Source: Rickettsia typhi (GTDB taxonomy: Bacteria > Pseudomonadota > Alphaproteobacteria > WRAU01 > Hepatincolaceae). Taken from it: a DNA stretch of 33,686 bases. The translations under genes were made by a program, and so were the position numbers. Numbering within the stretch: position 1 is the first letter of the stretch; each line of letters starts with the position of its first letter. Shown here in pieces: positions 16,921-28,472 of the stretch. The stretch is taken from NCBI GenBank assembly GCA_945888065.1, contig CAMCZU010000003.1, forward strand, positions 65,560 to 99,245, given 5' to 3'. The notes below the pieces were generated by a model. The model saw only the letters and a program-made list of their open reading frames with translations. It had not been told where the DNA came from and searched no databases.

Positions 16921-18036
16921 ATGAAATTCACAATTTTAGCTAATGTGCTATTAAAAGCTTTAGATAATGTTCAAGGTGTTGTTGATAAGCGTAATATTAC
17001 TCCAATTTTATCTAACATTAGGATTTCAGCTCAAAATGATAAAATTATTATTAATGCTACAGATATGGATTTAGATATTGTAGAGATTATACAAGTGAAT
17101 GTAAATGAAGTTGGGTCTACAACGGTTTCTGCTTATATGATGTTTGAGGCTATAAAAAGGCTTCCTGGAGATTCTAATGTAGAGTTAGCTATGGTTAATG
17201 ATCAGCTTCATTTAAAATGTGGCACATTTAAAGCAAAATTTAATTGCCTTCCTGTAGAAGATTTTCCTATTATTCAAACCAATGATTTACCTAATAATTT
17301 TGATATTTCTGTGGTAGATTTTAAAAGATTAATAGAAAAAACTAGATTTGCAATATCTTTAGATGAAACTCGTTATTATTTAAATGGTATTTATTTTCAT
17401 TCTACCACAAGCAATGGAAACAATGTGTTAAGAGCTGTTGCTACAGATGGTCATAGATTGGCATTAGCAGACATAAAAACTCAAAGTGATTTTAATATAG
17501 CAGATGGTTTAATTTTACCTAAAAAAGCTGTAGATGAATTATATAAATTACTAGATAAGTTAAATGAAAAGCAATTAAATATTGCTTGTAGTAATACTAA
17601 AATATCTTTTAAATTTGGAGATAAGCTTATTTTAACTTCAAAATTAATTGATGGGAATTTTCCTAATTATCAAAAAGTTATTCCAGAAAACAATGATAAA
17701 ATTTTAGAAGTATCTAAAAAATCTTTTATTGATGCTGTAAATTTAATTTCTGTATTTAGTGATGATAAATTAAAAGCCGTAAAAATAGATATTTTAGATA
17801 AAAAAATTACTCTTACAGCTCATAAAAGTGATAATGAAGGAGAGCAAGAGTTAGATATTTTACACCCAATAGATGCTATGACAATTTGCTTTAATGCAAA
17901 ATATTTAAATGATATTTGTTCATTAATTGTAGGAGATAATTTAGTAATTAAATTAGCTTCATCTTCTACTCCTGCTATTATTAAAAAAATTGATAGTGAT
18001 GAAGAAATATTTGTTATTATGCCTATGAGATTATAA
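16921..18036 (+). CDS. dnaN: DNA polymerase III beta subunit (sliding clamp)
   Basis: Ring-shaped processivity clamp for the replicase. The 371-residue protein starts MKFTILANVLLKALDNVQGVV and shows the three repeated clamp domains, including RNITPILSNI, LNGIYFH, RAVATDGHRLA and the C-terminal VIMPMRL that contributes to the protein-binding pocket. It lies 51 nt after dnaA and 12 nt before recF, in a co-directional run. Confidence 0.97.
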   Translation: MKFTILANVLLKALDNVQGVVDKRNITPILSNIRISAQNDKIIINATDMDLDIVEIIQVNVNEVGSTTVSAYMMFEAIKRLPGDSNVELAMVNDQLHLKCGTFKAKFNCLPVEDFPIIQTNDLPNNFDISVVDFKRLIEKTRFAISLDETRYYLNGIYFHSTTSNGNNVLRAVATDGHRLALADIKTQSDFNIADGLILPKKAVDELYKLLDKLNEKQLNIACSNTKISFKFGDKLILTSKLIDGNFPNYQKVIPENNDKILEVSKKSFIDAVNLISVFSDDKLKAVKIDILDKKITLTAHKSDNEGEQELDILHPIDAMTICFNAKYLNDICSLIVGDNLVIKLASSSTPAIIKKIDSDEEIFVIMPMRL

Positions 18037-18048
18037 AATAGAATACTA

Positions 18049-19158
18049 ATGGATTATAATCAGTATTATTTAAAAAACATTAGTTTGTATAATTTTAGAA
18101 ACCATAAAAAATTTTTTTCTGATTTTTCATCTTCTTGTAATATTATTATTGGAAGCAATGGTTCTGGTAAAACATCTATACTAGAAGCTATATCTTTATT
18201 ATCTGTAGGTAAGGGTTTAAAAAGTGCCGAAGTTAATAATATAATAGGATATGGTGGCATTGAATCTAAAATACATAGCGATTTAAACACATCTTTGGGT
18301 TTAATTAATTTAGGAGTATTTTTAGAATTTGATTCATCTTCAGAAAGTTTTAAAAAAAAATATTTTATAGATGAAAACAAAGTAAAAAATAAAGAATACT
18401 TACTACATAGCCTTGATTGTGTATGGATGATTCCTCAAATGGATAATTTTTTTTTACAAGATTCTAGTGTAAAAAGAAAATTTATTGATAAATTAATTTC
18501 TGTTCTTGATAAAGATCATTTAATTAGGCTAATTGAATATGAAAAACTTTTAAAAGAACGTTCAAAAGTTTTGTTTATGTATTCTCATCATCACAAATGG
18601 TTAGATATTATAGAAGAAAATATTTGTTCTATTGGTGTTGCTTTATCTGTTGCAAGAGCAAATTTTTTAGAGCAATTATCTGAGGAATTGTCTGATAATA
18701 GCATATATAAATATCCAATGAAATTAATGTTTGAAGGAATGTTAGAAGATTTATTTAAAGAGCATAAGTTTTCTTTAGTTGTAGAGGGTTATTATAAAGC
18801 ATCTTTAAAAAATTCTAGAGAGAATGATAAAAAAACAAATACAACTACTATTGGACCGCATAAAAGCAAACTTCAAGGTCATAGCATTAAGCATTCTAGG
18901 TTGGCTACAATGTGCTCTTCTGGAGAGCAAAAAATATTACTAATTGAAATGATTGTATCGTTTATTAATTTAGTATTTAAAATAAAAAAAAGTAAGCCTG
19001 TATTGTTGCTAGATGAAATTAATATTCATTTGGATCAAGAAAATAGCGATTATATTGTCAATTGTTTTTTAAATCTGGGAAATCAAATATTTATTACATC
19101 TGTTGATAATAAATATTTTGTTGATAATAAAAATCAATTTAATTTTATTAAATTATAA
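18049..19158 (+). CDS. recF: DNA replication and repair protein RecF
   Basis: SMC-like ATPase of the RecFOR gap-repair pathway. Walker A is GSNGSGKT (residues 35-42) after the typical NISLYNFRNHK start. The ABC-type signature is CSSGEQK, and Walker B is VLLLDEINIHLD. IGPHKS is also conserved. Length 369 aa is normal. It is co-directional, 12 nt after dnaN and 81 nt before gyrB. Confidence 0.95.
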   Translation: MDYNQYYLKNISLYNFRNHKKFFSDFSSSCNIIIGSNGSGKTSILEAISLLSVGKGLKSAEVNNIIGYGGIESKIHSDLNTSLGLINLGVFLEFDSSSESFKKKYFIDENKVKNKEYLLHSLDCVWMIPQMDNFFLQDSSVKRKFIDKLISVLDKDHLIRLIEYEKLLKERSKVLFMYSHHHKWLDIIEENICSIGVALSVARANFLEQLSEELSDNSIYKYPMKLMFEGMLEDLFKEHKFSLVVEGYYKASLKNSRENDKKTNTTTIGPHKSKLQGHSIKHSRLATMCSSGEQKILLIEMIVSFINLVFKIKKSKPVLLLDEINIHLDQENSDYIVNCFLNLGNQIFITSVDNKYFVDNKNQFNFIKL

Positions 19159-19185
19159 AAAATAATGCGATTATGTAATCTATAG

Positions 19186-21675
<2,490 letters not shown>

Positions 21676-21686
21676 TTTTTATAGTT

Positions 21687-22229
21687 ATGAATTGGTTATA
21701 TAAGATTACAATATTATGTTTTTCTTTTATGTTGCTTTCTTGCTCTTTTGGAGAGAAAAAGCCTATTAAAAATAAAATTAATTTTGTTCAAGATCTTCCA
21801 ATGAAAAATATTGAAAGAATAGGTGATTGGTATTTTTCTAATTCAGGGTTAGAATGTTTTATGTTTTCTTTTCCTGTTAGTTCTTCTGGTGATTACTTAT
21901 TGCGTAGTTATAATTATATGATGATTAATTATAATAAATCTAATAATTCTAAAGAGATATATGTTGTTGGTGGATTATTGTATAAAGAAAATTCTTTGGT
22001 TAGAGTGTATATTAATAAGGTAGATTTTTTCTTTAATACATTTGAAAATCAAGCTTGGGCAGAGAATGAAGAGATAATTTTAAAAAAACTTGCTTTTTCA
22101 AAAGAAAATTTTTTAGTATTTAATGATTTTAAAGACAATACTTTTGCAATTGATAAATATTCAATTTCAGGCTTTAGAAAATCTCTTGAAAAATTAAATA
22201 ATGCTTGTGTTAGTGTAGATTCTATATAA
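21687..22229 (+). CDS. IalB-like (invasion-associated locus B family) lipoprotein
   Basis: 180-residue secreted protein. The hydrophobic signal (ITILCFSFMLLSC) ends in a lipobox with Cys near residue 19, suggesting a lipid anchor. The mature part matches the IalB family pattern: GDWYFSN...CFMFSFPVS, then NQAWAENEEIILKKL, and a final YSISGFRKSLEKLNNAC. IalB proteins are common in Alphaproteobacteria; in Bartonella one member affects erythrocyte invasion, but most are uncharacterised, so no virulence role should be assumed. It is 11 nt after gyrB and convergent with lptB (6-nt gap, no clear terminator). Confidence 0.65.
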   Translation: MNWLYKITILCFSFMLLSCSFGEKKPIKNKINFVQDLPMKNIERIGDWYFSNSGLECFMFSFPVSSSGDYLLRSYNYMMINYNKSNNSKEIYVVGGLLYKENSLVRVYINKVDFFFNTFENQAWAENEEIILKKLAFSKENFLVFNDFKDNTFAIDKYSISGFRKSLEKLNNACVSVDSI

Positions 22230-22235
22230 TTAATA

Positions 22236-22970
22236 TTAATCAACAAAGGTATCTCCTAGGTATACTCTTTGCACATCTGGATTGTTAATAATTTCTTGTT
22301 GATTACCAGAAAAGATAATATTTCCATCGTATAATATATATGATTTATCCACAATATTAAGAGTTTCTTTTACATTATGATCTGTAATTAATACTCCAAT
22401 ATTTTTTTCTTTTAAAGAAATAATTAAATTTTTTAAATCTCCTACTGCAATTGGGTCAACCCCTGCAAATGGTTCGTCAAGTAAAACAATTTTAGGGTTG
22501 CTTGCTAGAGTTCTTGCTATCTCTACCCTTCTTCTCTCTCCACCTGATAAAGCTAACGCAGGAGATGTTCTTATGTGTTCAATAGAAAATTCTTTAATAA
22601 GATTATTCAGTCTATCTTTTCTTTCACCTTTATTTTTGTAATATAATTCTAAAATTGATTCTATGTTTTCTTCTACATTCATTGTTCTAAAAATTGATAC
22701 ATCTTGTGGCAAATATCCTATACCTTTTTGAGCTCTTATATACATTGGATAATTGGTTATATCTTCTTCATTAAACATAATTTGACCAGCATTTGGATAC
22801 AAAAGACCTGCAATAATATAAAATAAAGTTGTTTTGCCAGATCCATTTGGACCTAAAAGTCCAACAGTTTTACCTTGTTGAATTTCAATACTAGTATTTT
22901 TTAAAACTTTTCTTTTACCAAAAAATTTTTCTATATTTAGAGCTTGAATTTTATTTTCTATATTTTCCAT
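22236..22970 (-). CDS. lptB: LPS export ABC transporter ATP-binding protein
   Basis: ATPase of the LptB2FGC complex that extracts LPS from the inner membrane. Walker A GPNGSGKT is at about 40-47, followed by the LptB-specific IGYLPQDVSIFRTMNVEENI, signature LSGGERRR, Walker B IVLLDEPFAGVDP and switch His in ITDHNV. Length 244 aa is normal. It is the last gene of the rnd-kdsD-lptC-lptA-lptB run, 14 nt after lptA. Confidence 0.97.
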   Translation of the reverse strand: MENIENKIQALNIEKFFGKRKVLKNTSIEIQQGKTVGLLGPNGSGKTTLFYIIAGLLYPNAGQIMFNEEDITNYPMYIRAQKGIGYLPQDVSIFRTMNVEENIESILELYYKNKGERKDRLNNLIKEFSIEHIRTSPALALSGGERRRVEIARTLASNPKIVLLDEPFAGVDPIAVGDLKNLIISLKEKNIGVLITDHNVKETLNIVDKSYILYDGNIIFSGNQQEIINNPDVQRVYLGDTFVD

Positions 22971-22984
22971 TTTTTATAATCACT

Positions 22985-23815
22985 TTAATTAGAATTTTTT
23001 GATGTTAGATCAATCTTTGTATTTATAGTATCATCTTTGCAAGGGATAATATCTGTTGCACCTGTATCTATATTTATTGTTAATTCACAAGCTAAAATTG
23101 TTGAATCTTTATTTTGTAATTTTACATTATCTTTTAATAAAATAGTATTAGATTTTGCATCAAATAATGCATAGTTTCCTTTTGCTATAGTGTTTTGATG
23201 AATAAATTTTACTTTATCAAAAGCTTGTGCATATTCTATATTGTTTTTTTCAGAATTTAGTTGTGCAGTCATTAAATCAGCATATATTGTATAGTTTTGA
23301 TTGATATTATTTTTATTTTGGCTAATTAGTTTAGGCTTTCCTCTTGCTACTAATATATTATCTTCTTCTTGATATTCAATCTGTTTTTTTGCGGTTAATG
23401 TAATGTTTTCATTTTTATAAATAGTATTTTTATTAAAAGATCTAAGAAGCATAATTTTTTTAGGTATATCATAAATAAATTCATCAGCTATAGCATAAGA
23501 ATTTTTTAAAATAATTTTTACATTACCTTTAGCAGAAATTTTTGTAAAATTAATAAAAGATTTTTGCTTTAAATTATTTGCTATATTGTTAAAATTAATA
23601 TATTTGATGTTAGCATAATCAGCATAAAATATATTATCTTTGTTTTTTATAATAACATTTTTATGAAGCTCTATGTTTGTATTTTTACTATCAATAGATG
23701 CTAAATCATCTGCAGTGATAATATATTTAGCACATAAAGTGCTTAAATTGGAAATTAGTAAAGCTAAAGCTAGTAAAAATTTATTTCTCATTAATTTCCA
23801 TATAAATTGATCCAT
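22985..23815 (-). CDS. lptA: LPS transport periplasmic bridge protein LptA (OstA family)
   Basis: Periplasmic beta-jellyroll protein carrying LPS between LptC and LptD. Position between lptC and lptB, repeated beta-strand segments (NVIIKNKDNIFYADYANIKY, then NAKGNVKIIL-like turns, then TILLKDNVKLQNKD) and length support the call; sequence identity is low, as usual for OstA-domain proteins. The ATG at 23815 overlaps lptC by 35 nt. The internal ATG at 23791 gives a cleaner signal peptide (MRNKFLLALALLISNLSTLCA) and an 11-nt overlap, so it is the more likely start. Confidence 0.8.
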   Translation of the reverse strand: MDQFIWKLMRNKFLLALALLISNLSTLCAKYIITADDLASIDSKNTNIELHKNVIIKNKDNIFYADYANIKYINFNNIANNLKQKSFINFTKISAKGNVKIILKNSYAIADEFIYDIPKKIMLLRSFNKNTIYKNENITLTAKKQIEYQEEDNILVARGKPKLISQNKNNINQNYTIYADLMTAQLNSEKNNIEYAQAFDKVKFIHQNTIAKGNYALFDAKSNTILLKDNVKLQNKDSTILACELTINIDTGATDIIPCKDDTINTKIDLTSKNSN

Positions 23816-24380
23816 ATAAATTAATGGTAGTTAAGTTATTTATAATATCAAATCTATCAGCATTAAAGTTTATGGAGTTGTATTTACCACTGACTTTATT
23901 GCTTGAATAAATGGTATTACTTTTGAAGTCTATCGTTGCATTCTCTAGTTTTATATTGTAAACAGTTGATGTAATATTGATATTTTTAGATAGCACAAAT
24001 TGTTTTTTTTGATTGTCAAATACACCATAATCAGCAATTAAATTTATTATGGAATTATCTTTTAACTTAAACTTTCCAATGACATCTTCAAACTTTAAAT
24101 TTTCTTGGTTTAAAATATTTTGCACATAATCTTTAAGTTTTTTTGAAGTAAAATAATACTGATTTTGTGAGTTTGAAACACCAGAAATTGATAAAGGCTT
24201 AATATTAAGAAGAGATAAAGCCTGTGGGTTGAAAAATTTAAAAAATAAAAAAAATTTACTTTTTTCAATTACAATATTAAAAGTCATATAACCAAAAAAA
24301 GCAACATTAATTGTTAGCAAAGAATAAATTAAAAGCTTTTTAATTAATGAATATTGTTTTTTATAATCTGTAATTTTCAA
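23781..24380 (-). CDS. lptC: LPS export protein LptC
   Basis: Bitopic inner-membrane protein that passes LPS from LptBFG to LptA. One N-terminal TM helix (about residues 16-38) is followed by a beta-rich periplasmic domain with GKFKLKDNSIINLIADYGVFD and a late GSIYMEIN strand. 199 aa is typical. The start is TTG at 24380, whose TTGA overlaps the TGA stop of kdsD; no better start fits. Overlaps on both sides indicate tight coupling. The assignment depends partly on gene order. Confidence 0.8.
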   Translation of the reverse strand: MKITDYKKQYSLIKKLLIYSLLTINVAFFGYMTFNIVIEKSKFFLFFKFFNPQALSLLNIKPLSISGVSNSQNQYYFTSKKLKDYVQNILNQENLKFEDVIGKFKLKDNSIINLIADYGVFDNQKKQFVLSKNINITSTVYNIKLENATIDFKSNTIYSSNKVSGKYNSINFNADRFDIINNLTTINLYGSIYMEINEK

Positions 24381-25342
24381 ACTACACCTAAAGATAATAA
24401 ATCGTGAATGTGTATAATACCAATAGGTTGGTTGTTATTATTTAATACAAATACATTGCTAATTTTGTTTTTTTGCATTAAAGATAATACTTTAGATGTG
24501 TTTTCATTTGCATTAATATGGATAAAATTTTTATTCATTACTTCTATAACATTTTTATTTAAAAAATTATCATCCATATGTCGTCTAATATCTCCGTCTG
24601 TGATGATTCCTATCATTTTATTTTCTTGGTTGCATATTGCAATGCAACCAAATTTATGTTTTGTAACTTCAACTATAGCTTCACTCATTGTGTGTTCTTG
24701 ATTAATTATAGGTATATCTTTATGCATAACATTTTCAATACTAATTAATTTATTTCCTAAAGATCCACCAGGATGAAAAATTTTAAAGTCTTCTTCTTTA
24801 AATCCTTTCATATGTAATAAAGTAATTGCTAAGCAGTCTCCCAAAGCAAGAGAATTAGTTGTAGAAGTAGTAGGTGCAAGTCCTAAAGAACAGGCTTCAG
24901 GGGATTGAGGCAATAAAAGTAAGTGTGTTGAATTAACACCAAGCTTAGAATTTTTGTTTTGAGTAATTCCAATTAAAGGAATGTTAAATCTTACTGCATA
25001 ATTAATAATTCCACTTAATTCTATTGTATTACCTGAATTAGAAATAGCCAAAATAGCATCATTTGTAGATATCATACCTAAGTCTCCGTGTAGTGCTTCG
25101 GTTGGATGCACAAAAAATGCAGGTGTTCCTGTAGAAGCTAAAGTAGCAGATATTTTATTTGCAATATGACCAGATTTCCCTATTCCACAGCAAATAATTT
25201 TTCCTTTTATTTGATGCAATAAATGGCAAGTTTTTACAAAATTATCATCTAAATTATATTGCAGATCTTTTAGACCATTTATTTCTGTTTCAATAACATT
25301 TTTAGCAAAATTGATAATGTCATTATTTGACATATTTTTCAT
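24377..25342 (-). CDS. kdsD: Arabinose-5-phosphate isomerase
   Basis: Isomerises ribulose-5-phosphate to arabinose-5-phosphate, the first committed step toward Kdo for LPS. An N-terminal SIS domain (CCGIGKSGHIANKISATLASTG, seen in pieces; HGDLGMI; ISNSGNT; LPQSPEACSLGLAPTTST) is followed by two CBS domains (from about residue 207, with GIITDGDIRRH). Length 321 aa matches KdsD/KpsF. It ends in a TGA overlapping the lptC start. It sits 13 nt after rnd in the usual alphaproteobacterial order. Confidence 0.95.
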   Translation of the reverse strand: MKNMSNNDIINFAKNVIETEINGLKDLQYNLDDNFVKTCHLLHQIKGKIICCGIGKSGHIANKISATLASTGTPAFFVHPTEALHGDLGMISTNDAILAISNSGNTIELSGIINYAVRFNIPLIGITQNKNSKLGVNSTHLLLLPQSPEACSLGLAPTTSTTNSLALGDCLAITLLHMKGFKEEDFKIFHPGGSLGNKLISIENVMHKDIPIINQEHTMSEAIVEVTKHKFGCIAICNQENKMIGIITDGDIRRHMDDNFLNKNVIEVMNKNFIHINANENTSKVLSLMQKNKISNVFVLNNNNQPIGIIHIHDLLSLGVV

Positions 25343-25355
25343 TTTAAAAAATCCT

Positions 25356-25964
25356 TTAGTGATTAAAAATATCTATAAAATTTAGTTTATCTAATAATAC
25401 TTGTGTTTGTAAAAAATTAAAACATTGATTAGCTAAAATTAATCTATTTTCTTGAATTAGCATTTGTGTTAATTGATTTTTTATTTGTGGCAAATATATA
25501 ACATCAAAAGATGCATATTGAAGTTGCTCTGAAGATAGTTTTTCTACACCCCAATTAGAACTTTGTTGTTCTTTTTGTAAATCTATATTTAATAACTCTT
25601 TACACAATACCTTAAGAGAATGTTTATCAGTGTAAGTTCTACATAATTTTGATGCAATTTTAGTGCAAAAAATATTTTCACACATAATATTTAGATAGCT
25701 ATAAATAGCTAACATATCAAATCTTGCATAATGAAAAATTTTTAGTATTTTAGGGTTGCTTAAAAGTTTTTTTAAGTTTTTACATTGATAATTAGAATCT
25801 TTAAATTGAACAAGATGTATTGTATTATCTTGGTTTTTAATTTGAATTAAACAAAGCCTATCTCTTGTTAAATCTAATCCCATTGTTTCTGTATCTATAG
25901 AAATTTCATTCCCCCATACTATAGTATCAGGAATATCATTATAATATAAATTAATATTTTCCAT
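25356..25964 (-). CDS. rnd: Ribonuclease D-like 3'-5' exonuclease (exonuclease domain only)
   Basis: DEDDy-type exonuclease. Exo I SIDTETMGLD, Exo II in FHYARFDMLAI, Exo III YASFDVIYLPQI are all present. At 202 aa it lacks the HRDC domains of full-length RNase D (about 370 aa). This short form next to kdsD and the lpt genes is common in Alphaproteobacteria, so it is not a truncation artefact. It is first in the LPS operon and divergent from the DAHP synthase gene across a 205-nt AT-rich gap. Confidence 0.88.
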   Translation of the reverse strand: MENINLYYNDIPDTIVWGNEISIDTETMGLDLTRDRLCLIQIKNQDNTIHLVQFKDSNYQCKNLKKLLSNPKILKIFHYARFDMLAIYSYLNIMCENIFCTKIASKLCRTYTDKHSLKVLCKELLNIDLQKEQQSSNWGVEKLSSEQLQYASFDVIYLPQIKNQLTQMLIQENRLILANQCFNFLQTQVLLDKLNFIDIFNH

Positions 25965-26160
25965 AATTTTTTTGCCCTTATAGAATAAAGATAATACTTT
26001 ATTTTATTTAAATATGATTTAAGATATTATAAAAGATATTAAGTAGATATTCCACAGATTTAGTTTATATAAATAAATTTTTTATAAACAAACTTTTTTG
26101 TGTTAATGATAATATAAATATCTTTTATCAAATGTTAAAATACCTAATATTAAGGAAACA

Positions 26161-26169
26161 ATGTTTTAA
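26161..26169 (+). other. Two-codon mini-ORF (Met-Phe-stop) abutting the DAHP synthase start
   Basis: ATG TTT TAA lies directly before the ATG of the next gene. The only Shine-Dalgarno-like sequence (AAGGA) is better spaced for this ATG than for the gene's own start. It may couple translation, or may be chance. Confidence 0.3.
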
Positions 26170-27336
26170 ATGTGGAATGTGTATTCTTGGAAAAATTATG
26201 TGTTAAAACATAACCCTGTTTATTCAAACTCTGACTTAATTATAAAAACACTATGTGATTATAATCCACTCATACAATTTAATGAGATTGATTCATTATT
26301 AAGTTTGCTTAATACTTTGCAAACTAAAAATCAATTTATTTTACAAATAGGCGAGTGTGCAGAAATGTTTTTACAAGCAAATGAAAAAGATATAAATTTA
26401 CGCCTTGATTTTATGGAAAGTATGGCTTTTCAAATACAAAAAAATTTATCCAAAGAAGTAATTATTATAGGAAGAATAGCAGGTCAATATGCTAAACCCA
26501 GAAGTAATGATATAGAGATTGTTCATAATAAAGAATATCCAGTATATATGGGTGATATGATAAATAGTGTTGTGCTAGATGAAGATTTAAGAAAGCCAGA
26601 TGCAAAAAGGCTTTTACAAGCATATGATTGTTCTAATTTTACTTTAAACATTATAAGGCAAAGAAAAAAGAAAATTTTTAGCTCTCACGAAGCATTATTG
26701 TTAGAATATGAAAGTGCATTAACTAGATTATACAAGCATAAATATTACAATACTTCTGCTCATATGTTATGGTTAGGTGAAAGAACTCGCTTTGTTGGTA
26801 GTGCTCATATTCAATATCTATCTGTTATTGAAAACCCTGTTGGTATTAAAATTAGTGCTAATTTTAATATACCAGATATAATTAGTTTAATTAATACTTT
26901 AAATCCTAAGAATATTAGGGGCAAAGTAATTCTTATTGTTAGAATGGGATTTGACAATATTATAGATTGTTTGCCTAAATTAATAGATTGTATAATTGAT
27001 AACAACTTAGAAGTTCTTTGGATGATTGATCCTATGCACGGAAATACAATTTCTTATGAAAATTTTAAAACACGTAAAATTGATTCTATATGCAAAGAAA
27101 TACAATATTTTTGTGATATTTTAAATAAAAAAAATGTTTATATTGCAGGAATTCATCTAGAAGCAAGTTATAAAAACATTACAGAATGTGTAGGATGCAT
27201 TGAAAACAATATAATAGAAGAAAAAGATTTGTCTCAAAATTATGAAAGCTTTTGTGATCCTCGTTTAAATGCAATACAAACACAATTTATACTAAACTTA
27301 ATGTCAAATATAATTCAACATAAGGATAATAATTAA
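26170..27336 (+). CDS. aroF: Class II 3-deoxy-7-phosphoheptulonate (DAHP) synthase, compact form
   Basis: First enzyme of the shikimate pathway, condensing PEP and erythrose-4-phosphate. Class II landmarks in order: LQIGECAEMF with metal-binding Cys63, GRIAGQYAKPRS, YMGDMINS, SSHEALLLEYESALTR, SAHMLWLGERTR, NPVGIK, DPMHGNT (metal His), IHLEAS...TECVG (metal Glu), CDPRLNAIQ (metal Asp). It has 388 aa against about 450-460 usually. The N-terminus is only slightly short. The main loss is between the TLNIIRQ helix and the SSHEALLL strand, where only about 8 residues replace some 50 or more. That segment includes helices tied to allostery in the M. tuberculosis enzyme. pncB follows after 2 nt. Confidence 0.9.
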   Translation: MWNVYSWKNYVLKHNPVYSNSDLIIKTLCDYNPLIQFNEIDSLLSLLNTLQTKNQFILQIGECAEMFLQANEKDINLRLDFMESMAFQIQKNLSKEVIIIGRIAGQYAKPRSNDIEIVHNKEYPVYMGDMINSVVLDEDLRKPDAKRLLQAYDCSNFTLNIIRQRKKKIFSSHEALLLEYESALTRLYKHKYYNTSAHMLWLGERTRFVGSAHIQYLSVIENPVGIKISANFNIPDIISLINTLNPKNIRGKVILIVRMGFDNIIDCLPKLIDCIIDNNLEVLWMIDPMHGNTISYENFKTRKIDSICKEIQYFCDILNKKNVYIAGIHLEASYKNITECVGCIENNIIEEKDLSQNYESFCDPRLNAIQTQFILNLMSNIIQHKDNN

Positions 27337-27338
27337 TT

Positions 27339-28472
27339 ATGGTAGATGATATTGTTAATAATACAGATAAATATTTTTCTTATACTAAGGAAATTGTAAA
27401 AAAATATGGTGATAAAAAAGTAGTATATGCTGTTTTTGTTCGTAAACCAGCTATTTATGCTTGTGAGTTTGCTATTTCTTGGTTAAAATCATTAAATTTA
27501 AAAATTGAGATTGAAGAAAATTTTAAAGAAGGAGAAAGAGTTCAACCAGGAGATCCATTGTTTTTTTTACAAGGTGATTTTTCTTCTTTAGTAGAACTTG
27601 AAACATTGTTATTACAAAAAGTAGGCTTATCTTGTTTGTGTGCTTGGAATGCTTATATGATGGCATCCTCTTTAAAAAATGTATCTTTTATTTCTATGGT
27701 TGCAAGACATTGTGTAAACCCTCAAATGGTAGAATTAGCTGAATATGGTGTATCTGTTGGTTCTAATGTGGCTAAAAAAGAAGGTTCTAAAGCTTTTATA
27801 GGTTCCTCAACAAATAAATGTGCTTATTTGTTTGGCAACAAAGAGGGAATAGGAACAATGCCACATAATTTAATTGGCTATGCTAATTCTACCCTACAAG
27901 CTTCTAAAATGTATTGGGAAACATTTAAACCAAAAACTATGACTATTTTGGTTGATTATTTTGGTAAAGAAGTAAGTGATTCTATTGCAGTATGTGAATA
28001 TTTTAAAGATTTAGCACAGAGCGGTAATTTATATTTAAGAATAGATACTCATGGAGCAAGATATCTAGAAGGACTAGATTACAACAAAGCACACGATGTG
28101 TTAGAAAAATATACCCCACAGGCTTTATTAAAATACAGAGACAAAGAATCTATAGATTATATGTTAGGAATGGGTGTTTCGGTGGCTTCTATTTTTTATT
28201 TTAGAGAAAAAATTAATGAATATGGTTTTAACAATGTCAAAATTGTTGCATCTTCGGGTTTTAATTTAAAAAAATGTGAAATTATGGCTTCTCTTAAAGC
28301 TCCAATTGATGTAATTGGCACAGGTTCTGTTATTCCTCAATTGTGGACTGATACTTATGCAACCGCAGATGTAATTTCTTATGATAATACATTGTCTGTA
28401 AAAGTTGGGCGAGAATATTTGTTAAAAAAATATATATCTAAAAATGGATTGCAACAAAAGGATTATAATTAA
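27339..28472 (+). CDS. pncB: Nicotinate phosphoribosyltransferase family protein
   Basis: Predicted to convert nicotinate plus PRPP to nicotinate mononucleotide. The 377-residue protein fits the archaeal-like branch of the nicotinate/quinolinate phosphoribosyltransferase superfamily: NTDKYFSYTKEIVKKYG at the N-terminus, ELETLLLQKVGLSC, the substrate loop GTMPHNLIGYA, LRIDTHGARYLEG, and the phosphate-binding VASSGFN with DVIGTGS. Gaps of 2 nt to aroF and 0 nt to nadE show tight operon packing. NadE, which completes NAD synthesis after NadD, is the next gene; this supports nicotinate rather than quinolinate as substrate, together with the nicotinamidase-like gene at 9306. Confidence 0.85.
   Translation: MVDDIVNNTDKYFSYTKEIVKKYGDKKVVYAVFVRKPAIYACEFAISWLKSLNLKIEIEENFKEGERVQPGDPLFFLQGDFSSLVELETLLLQKVGLSCLCAWNAYMMASSLKNVSFISMVARHCVNPQMVELAEYGVSVGSNVAKKEGSKAFIGSSTNKCAYLFGNKEGIGTMPHNLIGYANSTLQASKMYWETFKPKTMTILVDYFGKEVSDSIAVCEYFKDLAQSGNLYLRIDTHGARYLEGLDYNKAHDVLEKYTPQALLKYRDKESIDYMLGMGVSVASIFYFREKINEYGFNNVKIVASSGFNLKKCEIMASLKAPIDVIGTGSVIPQLWTDTYATADVISYDNTLSVKVGREYLLKKYISKNGLQQKDYN

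Noticed and set aside
25965-26169. Possible oriC: AT-rich 205-nt divergent gap with a TATTCCACA resembling a DnaA box
   Set aside because: There is only one near-match with two differences from TTATNCACA, and no cluster. The AT-richness is typical of all gaps here, so it is treated as a divergent promoter region.
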